The notes beneath the pieces are model-generated. The model was not told the origin of the DNA. It made no database searches and worked only from the letters and a program-made list of their open reading frames with translations. A stretch of DNA of 64,000 nucleotides from assembly GCA_964561535.1 (NCBI GenBank), contig CAZLPZ010000001.1:41784-105783 (forward strand), in the 5' to 3' direction. A program made the position numbers and the translations under genes. Below, piece by piece: positions 50,863 through 59,450 of this stretch. Numbering within the stretch: the first letter of the stretch is position 1; each line of letters opens with the position of its first letter. Origin of the DNA: CAZLPZ01 sp964561535. Its GTDB lineage: Bacteria > Pseudomonadota > Alphaproteobacteria > Micavibrionales > Micavibrionaceae.

Positions 50863-53337
50863 ATGGAACACGAACTGACGCAAGAAACCTTGTTGGCGTT
50901 TATGCAAACGGCCGGCGCGGTATCTAAAAATGACATCGCCGCTGCTTTTAAAATCAAGGGTGATGTGCGCATTGCATTAAAAGACATTCTGCGCGAGATG
51001 GATGATAGCGGCCAAATCATCAAGGTCGGCGGACAACGTTATACAATTCCAGAAGGACTACCTGATGTCTGCCCATTACGTATCGTAACCATCACCCTTG
51101 ACGGCGACTTAATCGCAGAACCCATGGAATGGGACACCGACCGTCAAGGCCCCCGCCCAAAAGTTTTGGTCGATGCCGATTCAAAAGATCACGGTACACT
51201 GACCGAGGGTGACCGCATTCTTGCGCGGGTTAAACCCGATACAAACCCATCCAAAGATATCCCATTGGCATTAAGCCAAAAATCACAAGATGCAGACGAC
51301 GATACGGAATCTGAAGACGATTCTGAAAATATTATAATTCTCCCGACCTACACGGCAAAAATCATCCGCCGGATTGATGCCGACACCACAATGATTATCG
51401 GTGAAGTTATTAAAACAAAAACAGGATACGCGGTCCGCACACTACAGAAACGTAATTCCGATACGCATGATGTTTTGGAATCCAATTTAAATGGGGCGAA
51501 AATTCATGACCTGGTCCGCGCACATTTGTCCCACACACCGGGCGAGGAAACTCCGCATGTGCGCATCGAAACGGTGATCGGATCGGCATCCGACCCGCGT
51601 GTCATGTCATTGGTTGCCGCACATGAGCTGGGCTTGCGCACAGAATTCCCGGCGCAAGTTTTAAAAGAATCCGAAAAATTACCGCGTCCCACGATGGGGG
51701 ATGAGCGCATTGATTTGCGCAAAATATCACTTGTGACGATTGATGGCGAAGATGCCCGCGATTTTGATGATGCTGTTTTTGCCGAACTCGACGAAAATCC
51801 CGAAAATCCAGGTGGATACCATTTAATTGTCGCGATTGCAGACGTGTCCTATTATGTGCGCGCGGGGTCGGCATTGGACGACGAAGCATACAAACGTGGC
51901 AATTCCACCTACTTCCCCGACCGCGTGTTACCGATGCTCCCTGAATCCATTTCGAATGATTTGTGTTCATTGAAACCGAAAGAAGATCGGTATTGCCTGG
52001 CTGTTCATTTATGGATCGATAAAAACGGCGTGATGACCAACCACAAATTTATGCGCGGATTGATGCGATCCGTTGCACGGTTGACATACACCCAAGTACA
52101 AAACGCCTATAATGGCAAACCCGATGATACAACCGAACCCTTGCTGCGCCCCATTATCTTCCCGCTGTATGATGCATTTAAATTACTGCAAAAGGCCCGT
52201 CTTGCACGCGGCACGTTGGAACTTGAAATGCCCGAACGCAAAATCGTTGTTGACGACAATGGCGCAATGTCGGGCGTTGCAATCCGCGAACGATTTGACA
52301 GCCATAAATTGATCGAGGAATTTATGGTGCTCGCAAACGTCGCAGCAGCTGTTGCCCTGCAAAAGAAAAAAGCACCATGTGTGTACCGTGTGCATGACCG
52401 TCCGTCATTTGAAAAAATACAAAATTTGCGCACATATCTTGACACATTTGGCGTATCCGTCCCGAAAGGTAACGTGGACGAACCCGAACAACTAGCGCAA
52501 ATCCTGCGTCAAGCCAAGGGGAAACCATTCGCCCAATTGATCAGCGAATCTATGCTCAGATCCCAAATGCAAGCCCACTATTCAACAGATAATATTGGAC
52601 ATTTTGGGTTGGCCCTCAATCACTATGCCCACTTTACCTCGCCTATTCGCCGTTATGCTGATTTACTGGTGCATCGATCGCTGATCAACGCGTATGGGTT
52701 CGGCCCGGGCGCATTAGATGACGAAACACGGATTAAAATGCCCGTCATGTGTGAACATATTTCGATCACCGAACGCGCGAGCATGGAGGCCGAACGCAAC
52801 ACGGTTGATCGGTTTACCGCACATTTTCTGGCTGATAAAATTGGTCAAACATTTCCAGCAACAATTTCAGGGGTCACACGATTTGGTCTGTTCGTACGCC
52901 TGGCTGATACGGGTGCCGATGGCCTTATCCCCATGCGCATGCTCGAGGGCGATTTCTTTATCCATGATGAACGTCGCCACGCATTAATCGGTCGACGCAC
53001 GGGTGTTATATACCGACTGGGCGCAAAAATTTCGGTTGAATTGATCGAGGCGGCACCGCTTGCTGGCGCCTTGATGTTCCGCGCCGTGGGGGATATGGGT
53101 GCGGATATCCCCGGGTTTGAATTAACGGTTGATCCCCAAGAACTCGACGCCATTGCCCGTAACCAAACCGCGGCGCGCGCGCACCGTGACGGCAAAGGAT
53201 TGCCGCGCGGCGGACGGTCTGGGCCGTCCCAGGGCCGCGGGCGTGATGATCGTGGGGGACGGCCTGGCGGACGGCCCTCTTCCGGCCCATCGCGTGGGAA
53301 ACCATCTGGAAAACCTCGTTCAAAAGGGAAATTTTAA
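50863..53337 (+). CDS. rnr: Ribonuclease R
   Basis: An 824-aa 3'-5' exoribonuclease of the RNB family. An N-terminal winged helix and cold-shock domains lead to the RNB domain with active-site acids in LVTIDGEDARDFDDAVF. HFTSPIRRYADLLVHRSL is the classic RNB segment. The S1 domain follows (about residues 655-745; FPATISGVTRFGLFVRLADT). The tail is Gly/Arg/Pro-rich and basic, as in RNase R. It degrades structured RNA and helps tmRNA and rRNA quality control. It starts 57 bases after topA and may share its transcript. Confidence 0.95.
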   Translation: MEHELTQETLLAFMQTAGAVSKNDIAAAFKIKGDVRIALKDILREMDDSGQIIKVGGQRYTIPEGLPDVCPLRIVTITLDGDLIAEPMEWDTDRQGPRPKVLVDADSKDHGTLTEGDRILARVKPDTNPSKDIPLALSQKSQDADDDTESEDDSENIIILPTYTAKIIRRIDADTTMIIGEVIKTKTGYAVRTLQKRNSDTHDVLESNLNGAKIHDLVRAHLSHTPGEETPHVRIETVIGSASDPRVMSLVAAHELGLRTEFPAQVLKESEKLPRPTMGDERIDLRKISLVTIDGEDARDFDDAVFAELDENPENPGGYHLIVAIADVSYYVRAGSALDDEAYKRGNSTYFPDRVLPMLPESISNDLCSLKPKEDRYCLAVHLWIDKNGVMTNHKFMRGLMRSVARLTYTQVQNAYNGKPDDTTEPLLRPIIFPLYDAFKLLQKARLARGTLELEMPERKIVVDDNGAMSGVAIRERFDSHKLIEEFMVLANVAAAVALQKKKAPCVYRVHDRPSFEKIQNLRTYLDTFGVSVPKGNVDEPEQLAQILRQAKGKPFAQLISESMLRSQMQAHYSTDNIGHFGLALNHYAHFTSPIRRYADLLVHRSLINAYGFGPGALDDETRIKMPVMCEHISITERASMEAERNTVDRFTAHFLADKIGQTFPATISGVTRFGLFVRLADTGADGLIPMRMLEGDFFIHDERRHALIGRRTGVIYRLGAKISVELIEAAPLAGALMFRAVGDMGADIPGFELTVDPQELDAIARNQTAARAHRDGKGLPRGGRSGPSQGRGRDDRGGRPGGRPSSGPSRGKPSGKPRSKGKF

Positions 53338-53408
53338 TCGCCCCTTTCATCTACCCTTGGCGTTTTCCGACAATTCGGGTATATAGAGGGTCCTATTGAC
53401 CTCCTTAT

Positions 53409-55052
53409 ATGTGGAATAATTTGATAATGCCCATCACGACCGCCGACCTTGCCGCCCTAAAATCTTTGGATGAGGCCGAAAAGCTGTATCCGCCCCGGAA
53501 ATTGCCCGCAGGTGCTGAAGTCGTGCGCGTGGCACCGTCCCCCACCGGCCTACCCCATTTGGGTACCGCGATGCAGGTGACGATTGACCGCGCACTCGCC
53601 AACCAAACGGGCGGTGTTTTTATTTTACGGATTGAGGATACGGACCAAACACGTTTGGTCGACGACGCCGTCACGGCGATCCAAGACGGCATTAAATGGA
53701 TGGGCATTGTGCCCGATGAAGGTGTGGGATATGGCGGCAATTACGGTCCCTATACCCAAAGCGAACGATTACCGCTTTATAAGCTTGCAGCTGATTCTTT
53801 ACTTGAAAAAGGCCATGCATACCGTTGTTTTTGTTCAAAAGAACGTATTGACCTTTTGCGCAAAAACCAACAACAACAAGGCCTTCTTCCCGGCTATGAC
53901 GGTCATTGCCGTAATCTTTCGGCGGATACGATCGCACGTAAACTGTCCGAAGGACAACCTTTTACCATTCGCATGAAAATCCCCGAAAAAACAACAATTC
54001 AAGTCCATGATTTGGTCCGCGGACCCATTTCGTTCGACACCGATACGTTAACGGATGAAATTTTAATGAAATCGGATGGCCGGTTTCCTACCTATCACTT
54101 GGCCGCCATGGTTGATGACCATTTTATGCGCGTGACCACGATTGTCCGGGGTGAAGAATGGATTTCATCCGCCCCCAAACACGTGTTGTTGTACCAATAT
54201 TTTGGATGGGATATGCCAAAATTATTGCATACAGTACTCCTCCGCGACACACAAAAACGGAAACTATCGAAACGATTGGGTGATACATCCATCCGGTGGT
54301 TTGAACATCAAGGATACCTGCCCGATGGGTTCCGTAATTTCATCACCCGCGTGATGTGGGCGCACCCGGGGGAAAAAGACGTATATCCGTATCAAGAATT
54401 TATTGATTTAATGAAAACGTCCGACCTGCCCGCGACCGGACCGGTAGCCGATTTCGCCCTGTTGGGGTTCATCAACGGCAAATATATTACCGATATGACG
54501 GTGGATGCGCGGTACGATGCCATGTGTCATTATTTCAATAAATTGATCGAGCGCGGCGAAGGGCTAACCCTTGAAATTTATAATGGTGAACAACGGGATA
54601 CGATTGAATATTCACATGATACTTTAACCGCATTTTCCAAGGCATTTCGGGCCGACCCAGACTTTTCAAAACGCGTTTTTGCGTTGGAGCCTGAACGCAT
54701 CCGGCGTTTGGGTGATGTGATTGAACAATATGGGTTCCTGTTCAAACCCCTGTATACCCCCCCTACAGTCGAACAGATTCTGAAAAACGCAGGGTCGGTG
54801 GACAAGGCCAAAACGATCCTAACTGATTATCTGGGCGTTGGTCATAACGGTGGCGAGACACATGAAGAATGGGATTTGCGCCTGCGCGCCATTGGCGAAA
54901 AAATCGCCGATAAACCGAAAGCCGTCTTTATGACGATACGATTGGCCATCACGGGCAAGGAAAAATCCCCCCCCGTCTATGAAACCGCCGAAATCCTGGG
55001 GCCTGCGGAGGTCAAACGGCGGATGGAGATGGTTTTGACGAATATGTCATAA
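53409..55052 (+). CDS. gltX: Glutamyl-tRNA synthetase, atypical form
   Basis: A 547-aa class Ic synthetase that charges tRNA-Glu with glutamate. The HIGH-type motif is RVAPSPTGLPHLGTAMQ, the glutamate-site element is FILRIEDTDQTR, and KMSKS is RKLSKRLGDTS. It differs from common proteobacterial GltX: a ~35-residue N-terminal extension, LPHLGT rather than LHIGGART, and a central region (GGNYGPYTQSERLPLYK, CFCSKERIDLLRKNQQ, GYDGHCRNLS) resembling GluRS of other phyla. No ribosome-binding site is obvious; ATG 53427 is an alternative start six codons on. Many alphaproteobacteria carry two gltX genes, so this may be a second copy. Confidence 0.9.
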   Translation: MWNNLIMPITTADLAALKSLDEAEKLYPPRKLPAGAEVVRVAPSPTGLPHLGTAMQVTIDRALANQTGGVFILRIEDTDQTRLVDDAVTAIQDGIKWMGIVPDEGVGYGGNYGPYTQSERLPLYKLAADSLLEKGHAYRCFCSKERIDLLRKNQQQQGLLPGYDGHCRNLSADTIARKLSEGQPFTIRMKIPEKTTIQVHDLVRGPISFDTDTLTDEILMKSDGRFPTYHLAAMVDDHFMRVTTIVRGEEWISSAPKHVLLYQYFGWDMPKLLHTVLLRDTQKRKLSKRLGDTSIRWFEHQGYLPDGFRNFITRVMWAHPGEKDVYPYQEFIDLMKTSDLPATGPVADFALLGFINGKYITDMTVDARYDAMCHYFNKLIERGEGLTLEIYNGEQRDTIEYSHDTLTAFSKAFRADPDFSKRVFALEPERIRRLGDVIEQYGFLFKPLYTPPTVEQILKNAGSVDKAKTILTDYLGVGHNGGETHEEWDLRLRAIGEKIADKPKAVFMTIRLAITGKEKSPPVYETAEILGPAEVKRRMEMVLTNMS

Positions 55053-55108
55053 AATAATATTGACATATAATATATTCTGTTGTTTATTCCTCATTAAAAA
55101 GGAAACCC

Positions 55109-55519
55109 ATGATAAACGTATATTCATCTCCCCTCGATTTTGGAATACGACAATCTCCCCGTGATTATTTCCAAATTGATTTCAACGCAGCAGCAATCCC
55201 ATATGTCTGTTTGAAACTGGGGTGCAGTGTTACAACTTTGCCAGAAGCCATTCGTTCCGAAGTATCATCCTACGTGAGCGAAAATGGCCCGACAATAGAA
55301 TATAATCACGTTATTGTTATCGCCGAAAGTGATAATAATATTGAAAAATGGGGAATGGGTTTGAAAATTTCTTTTCATGAAACCGCATGGTGTTACATCG
55401 AGAACGCGAATCTCCAAGGATTTAATATGACTGGTTGTTTAGAAGAAATGATCAATGACTTGACAGAAGGTCTGCCAAGCAATGCCTGCGCCTATGCAAC
55501 GGTGGAACACGTTTGGTAA
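55109..55519 (+). CDS. Hypothetical protein
   Basis: A 136-aa soluble protein with ribosome-binding stretch AAAAGGAAAC before the ATG. It contains several aromatic and cysteine residues (Cys34, Cys39, Cys95, Cys109, Cys126) and mixed alpha/beta composition. It has no signal peptide or transmembrane segment. I do not recognise the family. The gene is AT-richer than gltX and rimM and sits where rpsP often lies before rimM-trmD. It is probably an accessory gene. The promoter is unclear in the 56-base gap after gltX. Confidence 0.6.
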   Translation: MINVYSSPLDFGIRQSPRDYFQIDFNAAAIPYVCLKLGCSVTTLPEAIRSEVSSYVSENGPTIEYNHVIVIAESDNNIEKWGMGLKISFHETAWCYIENANLQGFNMTGCLEEMINDLTEGLPSNACAYATVEHVW

Positions 55520-55597
55520 GGCCCCGCTTTTCCTTATTTATTTGACACGCACCTTGCCAATCGTTTTGATAGGCGGCAAGAAATGAGTTAGGTTTTT

Positions 55598-56209
55598 ATG
55601 ATGCCTTCTGATCGCCTTCTGATCGCCGATATCGGCCCCGCCCATGGCATAAAGGGGGCGGTCAAATTACGTCTTTTTTTGGACAATCCCGACCTGTTGT
55701 CCACCCTAAACCCCCTGTTTATTGGTGAAAATGGGGATAAAACCACAAAACTGACCCTGATGCAGGACGCCGGGAAATCGGGCTGGATTGGCCGGATTGA
55801 CGGCGTTGCCGACCGGACAACGGCCGAAAAATGGCGCGGTATAAAACTCTATGCGACCCGCGCGGCCCTGCCAAATTTGGATCATGACAATGATACAGAC
55901 GATGCCTCAGGTGATTTAGGGTCCTATTACATCACTGATCTGATCGACCTGACGGCGGTGGATGCCGATACAAACGCCGCGATCGGGACCGTATTATCCG
56001 TTGATAATTTCGGGGCGTCTGATTTGTTGGATATCAAACCCACCGGTGACGGCGCGACATTTTACGTGCCGTTCACCGATGATTACGTCCGTGCAGTTGA
56101 TTTAGCAGCAGGGACCATCGCTTTGGTCAACGCCGATCTTTTTTCTGGCCCCGCGGTCCAGGATGATGGCCATGATGATCACAATCAGGACACAACCGAA
56201 AAACAATGA
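55598..56209 (+). CDS. rimM: Ribosome maturation factor RimM
   Basis: A 203-aa RimM. The N-terminal beta-barrel starts LLIADIGPAHGIKGAVKLRL, the family signature. The C-terminal PRC-barrel contains SYYITDLIDLTAVD and a FYVPFTDDYVRAVDLAAGTI segment (positions 160-180). It helps processing and assembly of the 30S head, binding S19. The C-terminal 20 residues are acidic. It overlaps trmD by four bases, a usual pairing. The normal neighbours rpsP and rplS are missing from both sides. Confidence 0.94.
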   Translation: MMPSDRLLIADIGPAHGIKGAVKLRLFLDNPDLLSTLNPLFIGENGDKTTKLTLMQDAGKSGWIGRIDGVADRTTAEKWRGIKLYATRAALPNLDHDNDTDDASGDLGSYYITDLIDLTAVDADTNAAIGTVLSVDNFGASDLLDIKPTGDGATFYVPFTDDYVRAVDLAAGTIALVNADLFSGPAVQDDGHDDHNQDTTEKQ

Positions 56210-56901
56210 CATCCCTTTGGCATGCGAACATCATTACCCTATTCCCGGATATGTTCCCAGGGCCCCTCGCCCATGCTTTATCGGGAAAAGCGCACCAAAA
56301 TAAAATATGGGATTTTACAGCCGTAAACCCCCGCGATTTTGCGACCGACCCCCATAAAACGGTCGATGATACACCCTTTGGCGGCGGAGCAGGCATGGTC
56401 TTAAAACCTGATATTCTTGACCGCGCCATCCGGTCGATTCCCACCCCTGGCAAATTGATCTATCTATCGGCCCGGGGGCGGAAATTGACCCAATCCATCA
56501 TCACCAACATCGCCACGCTGCCCGCCATTACATTACTGTGCGGACGCTACGAAGGTGTGGACCAGCGCGTTTTGGACGCCCACGGCTTTGACGAGATTTG
56601 TATCGGCGATTACGTCCTGTCCGGTGGCGAGGTCGCCGCTTTAACATTAATGGATGCCTGCATCCGGTTGCTGCCCGGTGTGATGGGGAATATCGATACA
56701 GCTGGGGATGAAAGTTTCACCGACCCCCAGTTACTCGAATATCCACATTACACCCGCCCAGCGATCTGGACCGATTCAAACGGGGTCGAACATACCGTGC
56801 CTCCAATCTTAACATCGGGGGATCACGGAAAAGTCCGCAACTGGCGCGACACCGAATCCCGCGCCTGGACCACCAAAATGCGGCCGGATCTGATAAAATA
56901 A
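56206..56901 (+). CDS. trmD: tRNA (guanine37-N1)-methyltransferase
   Basis: A 231-aa SPOUT methyltransferase that makes m1G37 in tRNA, preventing frameshifts. NIITLFPDMFPGPLAHAL start, ALLCGRYEGVDQRV-type segment (LLCGRYEGVDQRVLDAHG), and the trefoil-knot motif IGDYVLSGGEVAALTLMDA are present, with late residues TGVxHxVPPILxSGDHGK-like: EHTVPPILTSGDHGKVRNWR. It is translationally coupled to rimM. No rplS follows; instead 56902-57080 is a gene-free 179-base region containing a short GCTTT/AAAGC inverted repeat (57024-57043) and then a gene on the other strand. Confidence 0.96.
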   Translation: MTSLWHANIITLFPDMFPGPLAHALSGKAHQNKIWDFTAVNPRDFATDPHKTVDDTPFGGGAGMVLKPDILDRAIRSIPTPGKLIYLSARGRKLTQSIITNIATLPAITLLCGRYEGVDQRVLDAHGFDEICIGDYVLSGGEVAALTLMDACIRLLPGVMGNIDTAGDESFTDPQLLEYPHYTRPAIWTDSNGVEHTVPPILTSGDHGKVRNWRDTESRAWTTKMRPDLIK

Positions 56902-57080
56902 ACAAAAAATGGAAACTGATGGTCTTCATATTTATGATATAACTATTTGAATTAATTATATTTATTTCGAAATGAATTTCGATTAAGCCCCCATTTATGC
57001 ACCCACATCAAAAAATTGCCTGAAGCTTTAGGAGAAAGCGCACCATTCTCTTTCTATGCAGGAGATACTACTCCCGAAGC

Positions 57081-59216
57081 CTATGCCTGTGGGGCAGGCA
57101 AGCTGTCATTAAGCATGTAAGCCGCCATAAGTGGCAAAACGTCCATGTTTTTGTACCCGGGTTTCAAAGAAACGGCGTCGACACCCATTGAAGCAAATTG
57201 AGCGAGAGATGCTGGATCCATTACGTGGTCGCCGCAGGCATCGATCTTTAAGATGGGGTTTGCAGTGCGTGCACGTGTCATTACATCTTTTAAGGAGGCC
57301 GCAACTCTAGGCTCGAGGGTAATAAAGGGGTCTAATCCTCCCAAATCCTTGGTCAATTGACGGCGCTTAGCCCAATCAGAACGGCCACATCCGAAAAATT
57401 CCGATGTATAGTCGTTTGAACCAATGCTAACAAAGTCGCATACCTTAACGATAGGTTCGATATTTTGACCCGCTTCAAGTGTTTCGACCATACATCCAAA
57501 CCGATACTGACCGGTTGATAGACCAAATTCTCCCGATAGTTTCTTAATTATATGCTTGGCAAACAATACATCATCCCCAGTACGGACCAATGGGATCATG
57601 ATTTCAATGGGTTCACATTCTAATGGGGTAAGACCTTCATCAACAGCTTCTTTAAATGCCTGGAATAACGCTCTTACTTGGCGACGATACATGGATGGCA
57701 GTTTACGTGCCAATTGAATGCCACGTGTATTGACAGTCCCAAAACGTGCTTCAATTTCCTGTTGTTCTGATGTAGAAAAGACATCTTCGGGTACAACATC
57801 CAATAGGCGAACCCGGTTACGAACGTGCAAACTGGTTTCGTTAAAGAGCCGCTTAAATATGGCCCTTTGTGTCGCCTCAAACTTCCTTCGTCCAGTGGTA
57901 TCACACTTTAGCACCGCTTGACGAAATGCTGCCGTAGCCCTCTGGTCCTCTGCAAGAAGATATTCTGTTCGAATAAGGCCAAAGTCGGTATCGATGAAGT
58001 GCCCAAACCCATTCACACTGCCAATTGATTTTTTAAGTGTTGGAAGCCCAATCCCATTTTCTCTTAGTTTTTCTTGCATCACGTGATAAAGTTCACTCAC
58101 CCATTGATAACTATTCCTATCTGCTGTCGATGGCTTAATTTGAATGTCTTGGGGCAATAATGAGTTGATGTCCGTATCAATTGTAACGACATCTCCGGAT
58201 TTTATAATTGAACCATTACCGAACCGAGCCTGGTGAACATTATTTTCGATTTCTTCTATATCGTAACCGCTCGAACATGCGTAGAGACCGGTAATATTAT
58301 GGGTTCCGAAAAGAGAGGCCATGTGCGCAGGGTCGCTTTCCTTCAATAATATAATCCCTGCAATCTTGCCCAGTATCTGGGGAACCTGTGCAGGATCATA
58401 ATCTTTGACAATCAGCACAGGTTTATGGCCCTGTTTGAAATGAGATTCAACTTCATCGACTGTAAAGACAGCGGGCCCCTTGGTCGCCTCACCAGAGAAC
58501 CGCGCAAATCGAATGGCTTTTTCAAAATCAAAATCACCCGGCGTATAAACGGTTGGTGACAAACCTGATGTCCAGAGCCGATCAGCGTGCTCTCTCATTC
58601 TTCGAATGGCCTCTTCGAAGGATATGCTCCCATCGGCATGGAAACCCCATATATCACCTGGGGTAATATTGTCCTGTTGCAAAATAAGGGGGACGAAGTC
58701 ATTTGGGTTTAAGAGAAACGTTGTCTCAAATGTTTCGTTTAAGTAAGTACGAAGACCGTTAGTCGGACATCTTGTCAGGTCCCGGTAAATAAACTGTTCA
58801 CTCGTTAGTACCTTAACAAGCCGTATTTCTGAACGATCCACCGCGTAGACTTTGATATCGGCCAGATGAGTTTGCCCCTCTTTGACTCTTCGTTGGATCA
58901 GGTCCTCGATTCTCTGTTTTGTACGTAAGACAAAGGTATCGTCGGCCGATAGAATCAGGATGGCTTTAGGAAGTTGCTCTGCTTGAAACCTATCGAACAT
59001 CTCCAGGGTGCCAGCAAAGGCATTTTCCCTACCACCATGGGCTCCAACACAGTCCAGAACAACGGCATGGGGCACTACAAAATCATCATCCAGATCAATC
59101 TCATCGAAAAAACGATATCCCTTGAATTCTACCCCCGGTATGGACGTGCCTAGACGCATAAGCGTGCGTGTCGATACCTCATTTACATTATCATCGACGA
59201 CAAGAATTCTATGCAC
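57081..59216 (-). CDS. Receiver domain fused to PPDK/Enzyme I-like phosphohistidine and PEP-binding domains
   Basis: A 711-aa protein starting with GTG 59216; a stop lies two codons upstream, so it is the only start. Residues 1-130 look like a receiver domain: ILVVDDN (Asp8, Asp9), AVVLDCVGAHGG (Asp55) and ILILSADDT (Ser90). Residues ~170-345 match the swivelling phosphohistidine domain of pyruvate phosphate dikinase/PTS Enzyme I, with His298 in SDPAHMASLFGTHNITG. Residues ~370-711 match the PEP-binding TIM barrel: LIRTEYLL, RVRLLDVVPED, EIMIPLVRT, MVETLEAG, SIGSNDYTSEFFG and ACGDHVMDPASLAQFA. The Arg, Glu, Asn-Asp and catalytic Cys appear intact. There is no ATP-grasp domain. Predicted chemistry: PEP phosphorylates His298; acceptor unknown. 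Confidence 0.75.
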   Translation of the reverse strand: MHRILVVDDNVNEVSTRTLMRLGTSIPGVEFKGYRFFDEIDLDDDFVVPHAVVLDCVGAHGGRENAFAGTLEMFDRFQAEQLPKAILILSADDTFVLRTKQRIEDLIQRRVKEGQTHLADIKVYAVDRSEIRLVKVLTSEQFIYRDLTRCPTNGLRTYLNETFETTFLLNPNDFVPLILQQDNITPGDIWGFHADGSISFEEAIRRMREHADRLWTSGLSPTVYTPGDFDFEKAIRFARFSGEATKGPAVFTVDEVESHFKQGHKPVLIVKDYDPAQVPQILGKIAGIILLKESDPAHMASLFGTHNITGLYACSSGYDIEEIENNVHQARFGNGSIIKSGDVVTIDTDINSLLPQDIQIKPSTADRNSYQWVSELYHVMQEKLRENGIGLPTLKKSIGSVNGFGHFIDTDFGLIRTEYLLAEDQRATAAFRQAVLKCDTTGRRKFEATQRAIFKRLFNETSLHVRNRVRLLDVVPEDVFSTSEQQEIEARFGTVNTRGIQLARKLPSMYRRQVRALFQAFKEAVDEGLTPLECEPIEIMIPLVRTGDDVLFAKHIIKKLSGEFGLSTGQYRFGCMVETLEAGQNIEPIVKVCDFVSIGSNDYTSEFFGCGRSDWAKRRQLTKDLGGLDPFITLEPRVAASLKDVMTRARTANPILKIDACGDHVMDPASLAQFASMGVDAVSLKPGYKNMDVLPLMAAYMLNDSLPAPQA

Positions 59217-59376
59217 GGCGCATTACTCTTTGTATTAGAACGGGCGGACTGGCCCTGTGTTTAATTCATTTTCCGGAAAATCGCAATATATTAATATGGA
59301 TATACATGGCTCTGCTTTATATCGGTATAAATTCATAAATATGCAATATTTTATATAGAAAAACCCCTCTAAAAAT

Positions 59377-59391
59377 GTTCTTTATATGTTC
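59377..59391 (+). promoter_or_regulatory. LexA (SOS) box before the Y-family polymerase gene
   Basis: GTTC-TTTATAT-GTTC matches the alphaproteobacterial LexA site GTTC-N7-GTTC exactly. It lies 59 bases upstream of the start at 59451. A TATATAA (59404-59410) just downstream could be the -10 box, placing the site over the -35. A degenerate second box, GAAC-N7-AAAC on the top strand (59411-59425), follows. The gap 59217-59450 is otherwise AT-rich. Confidence 0.7.
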
Positions 59392-59450
59392 TTTATGACC
59401 TGCTATATAAGAACATATCATAAACATTTTACTCTGCGCTCTATACCCTC

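Noticed and set aside
53409..55052. Lysyl- or glutaminyl-tRNA synthetase
   Set aside because: The RIEDTDQTR element and the KLSKR motif identify glutamyl-tRNA synthetase.
57081..59216. Annotation as pyruvate phosphate dikinase or PTS Enzyme I
   Set aside because: The ATP-grasp domain of PPDK and the HPr-binding domain of Enzyme I are missing, and the N-terminus looks like a receiver domain instead.
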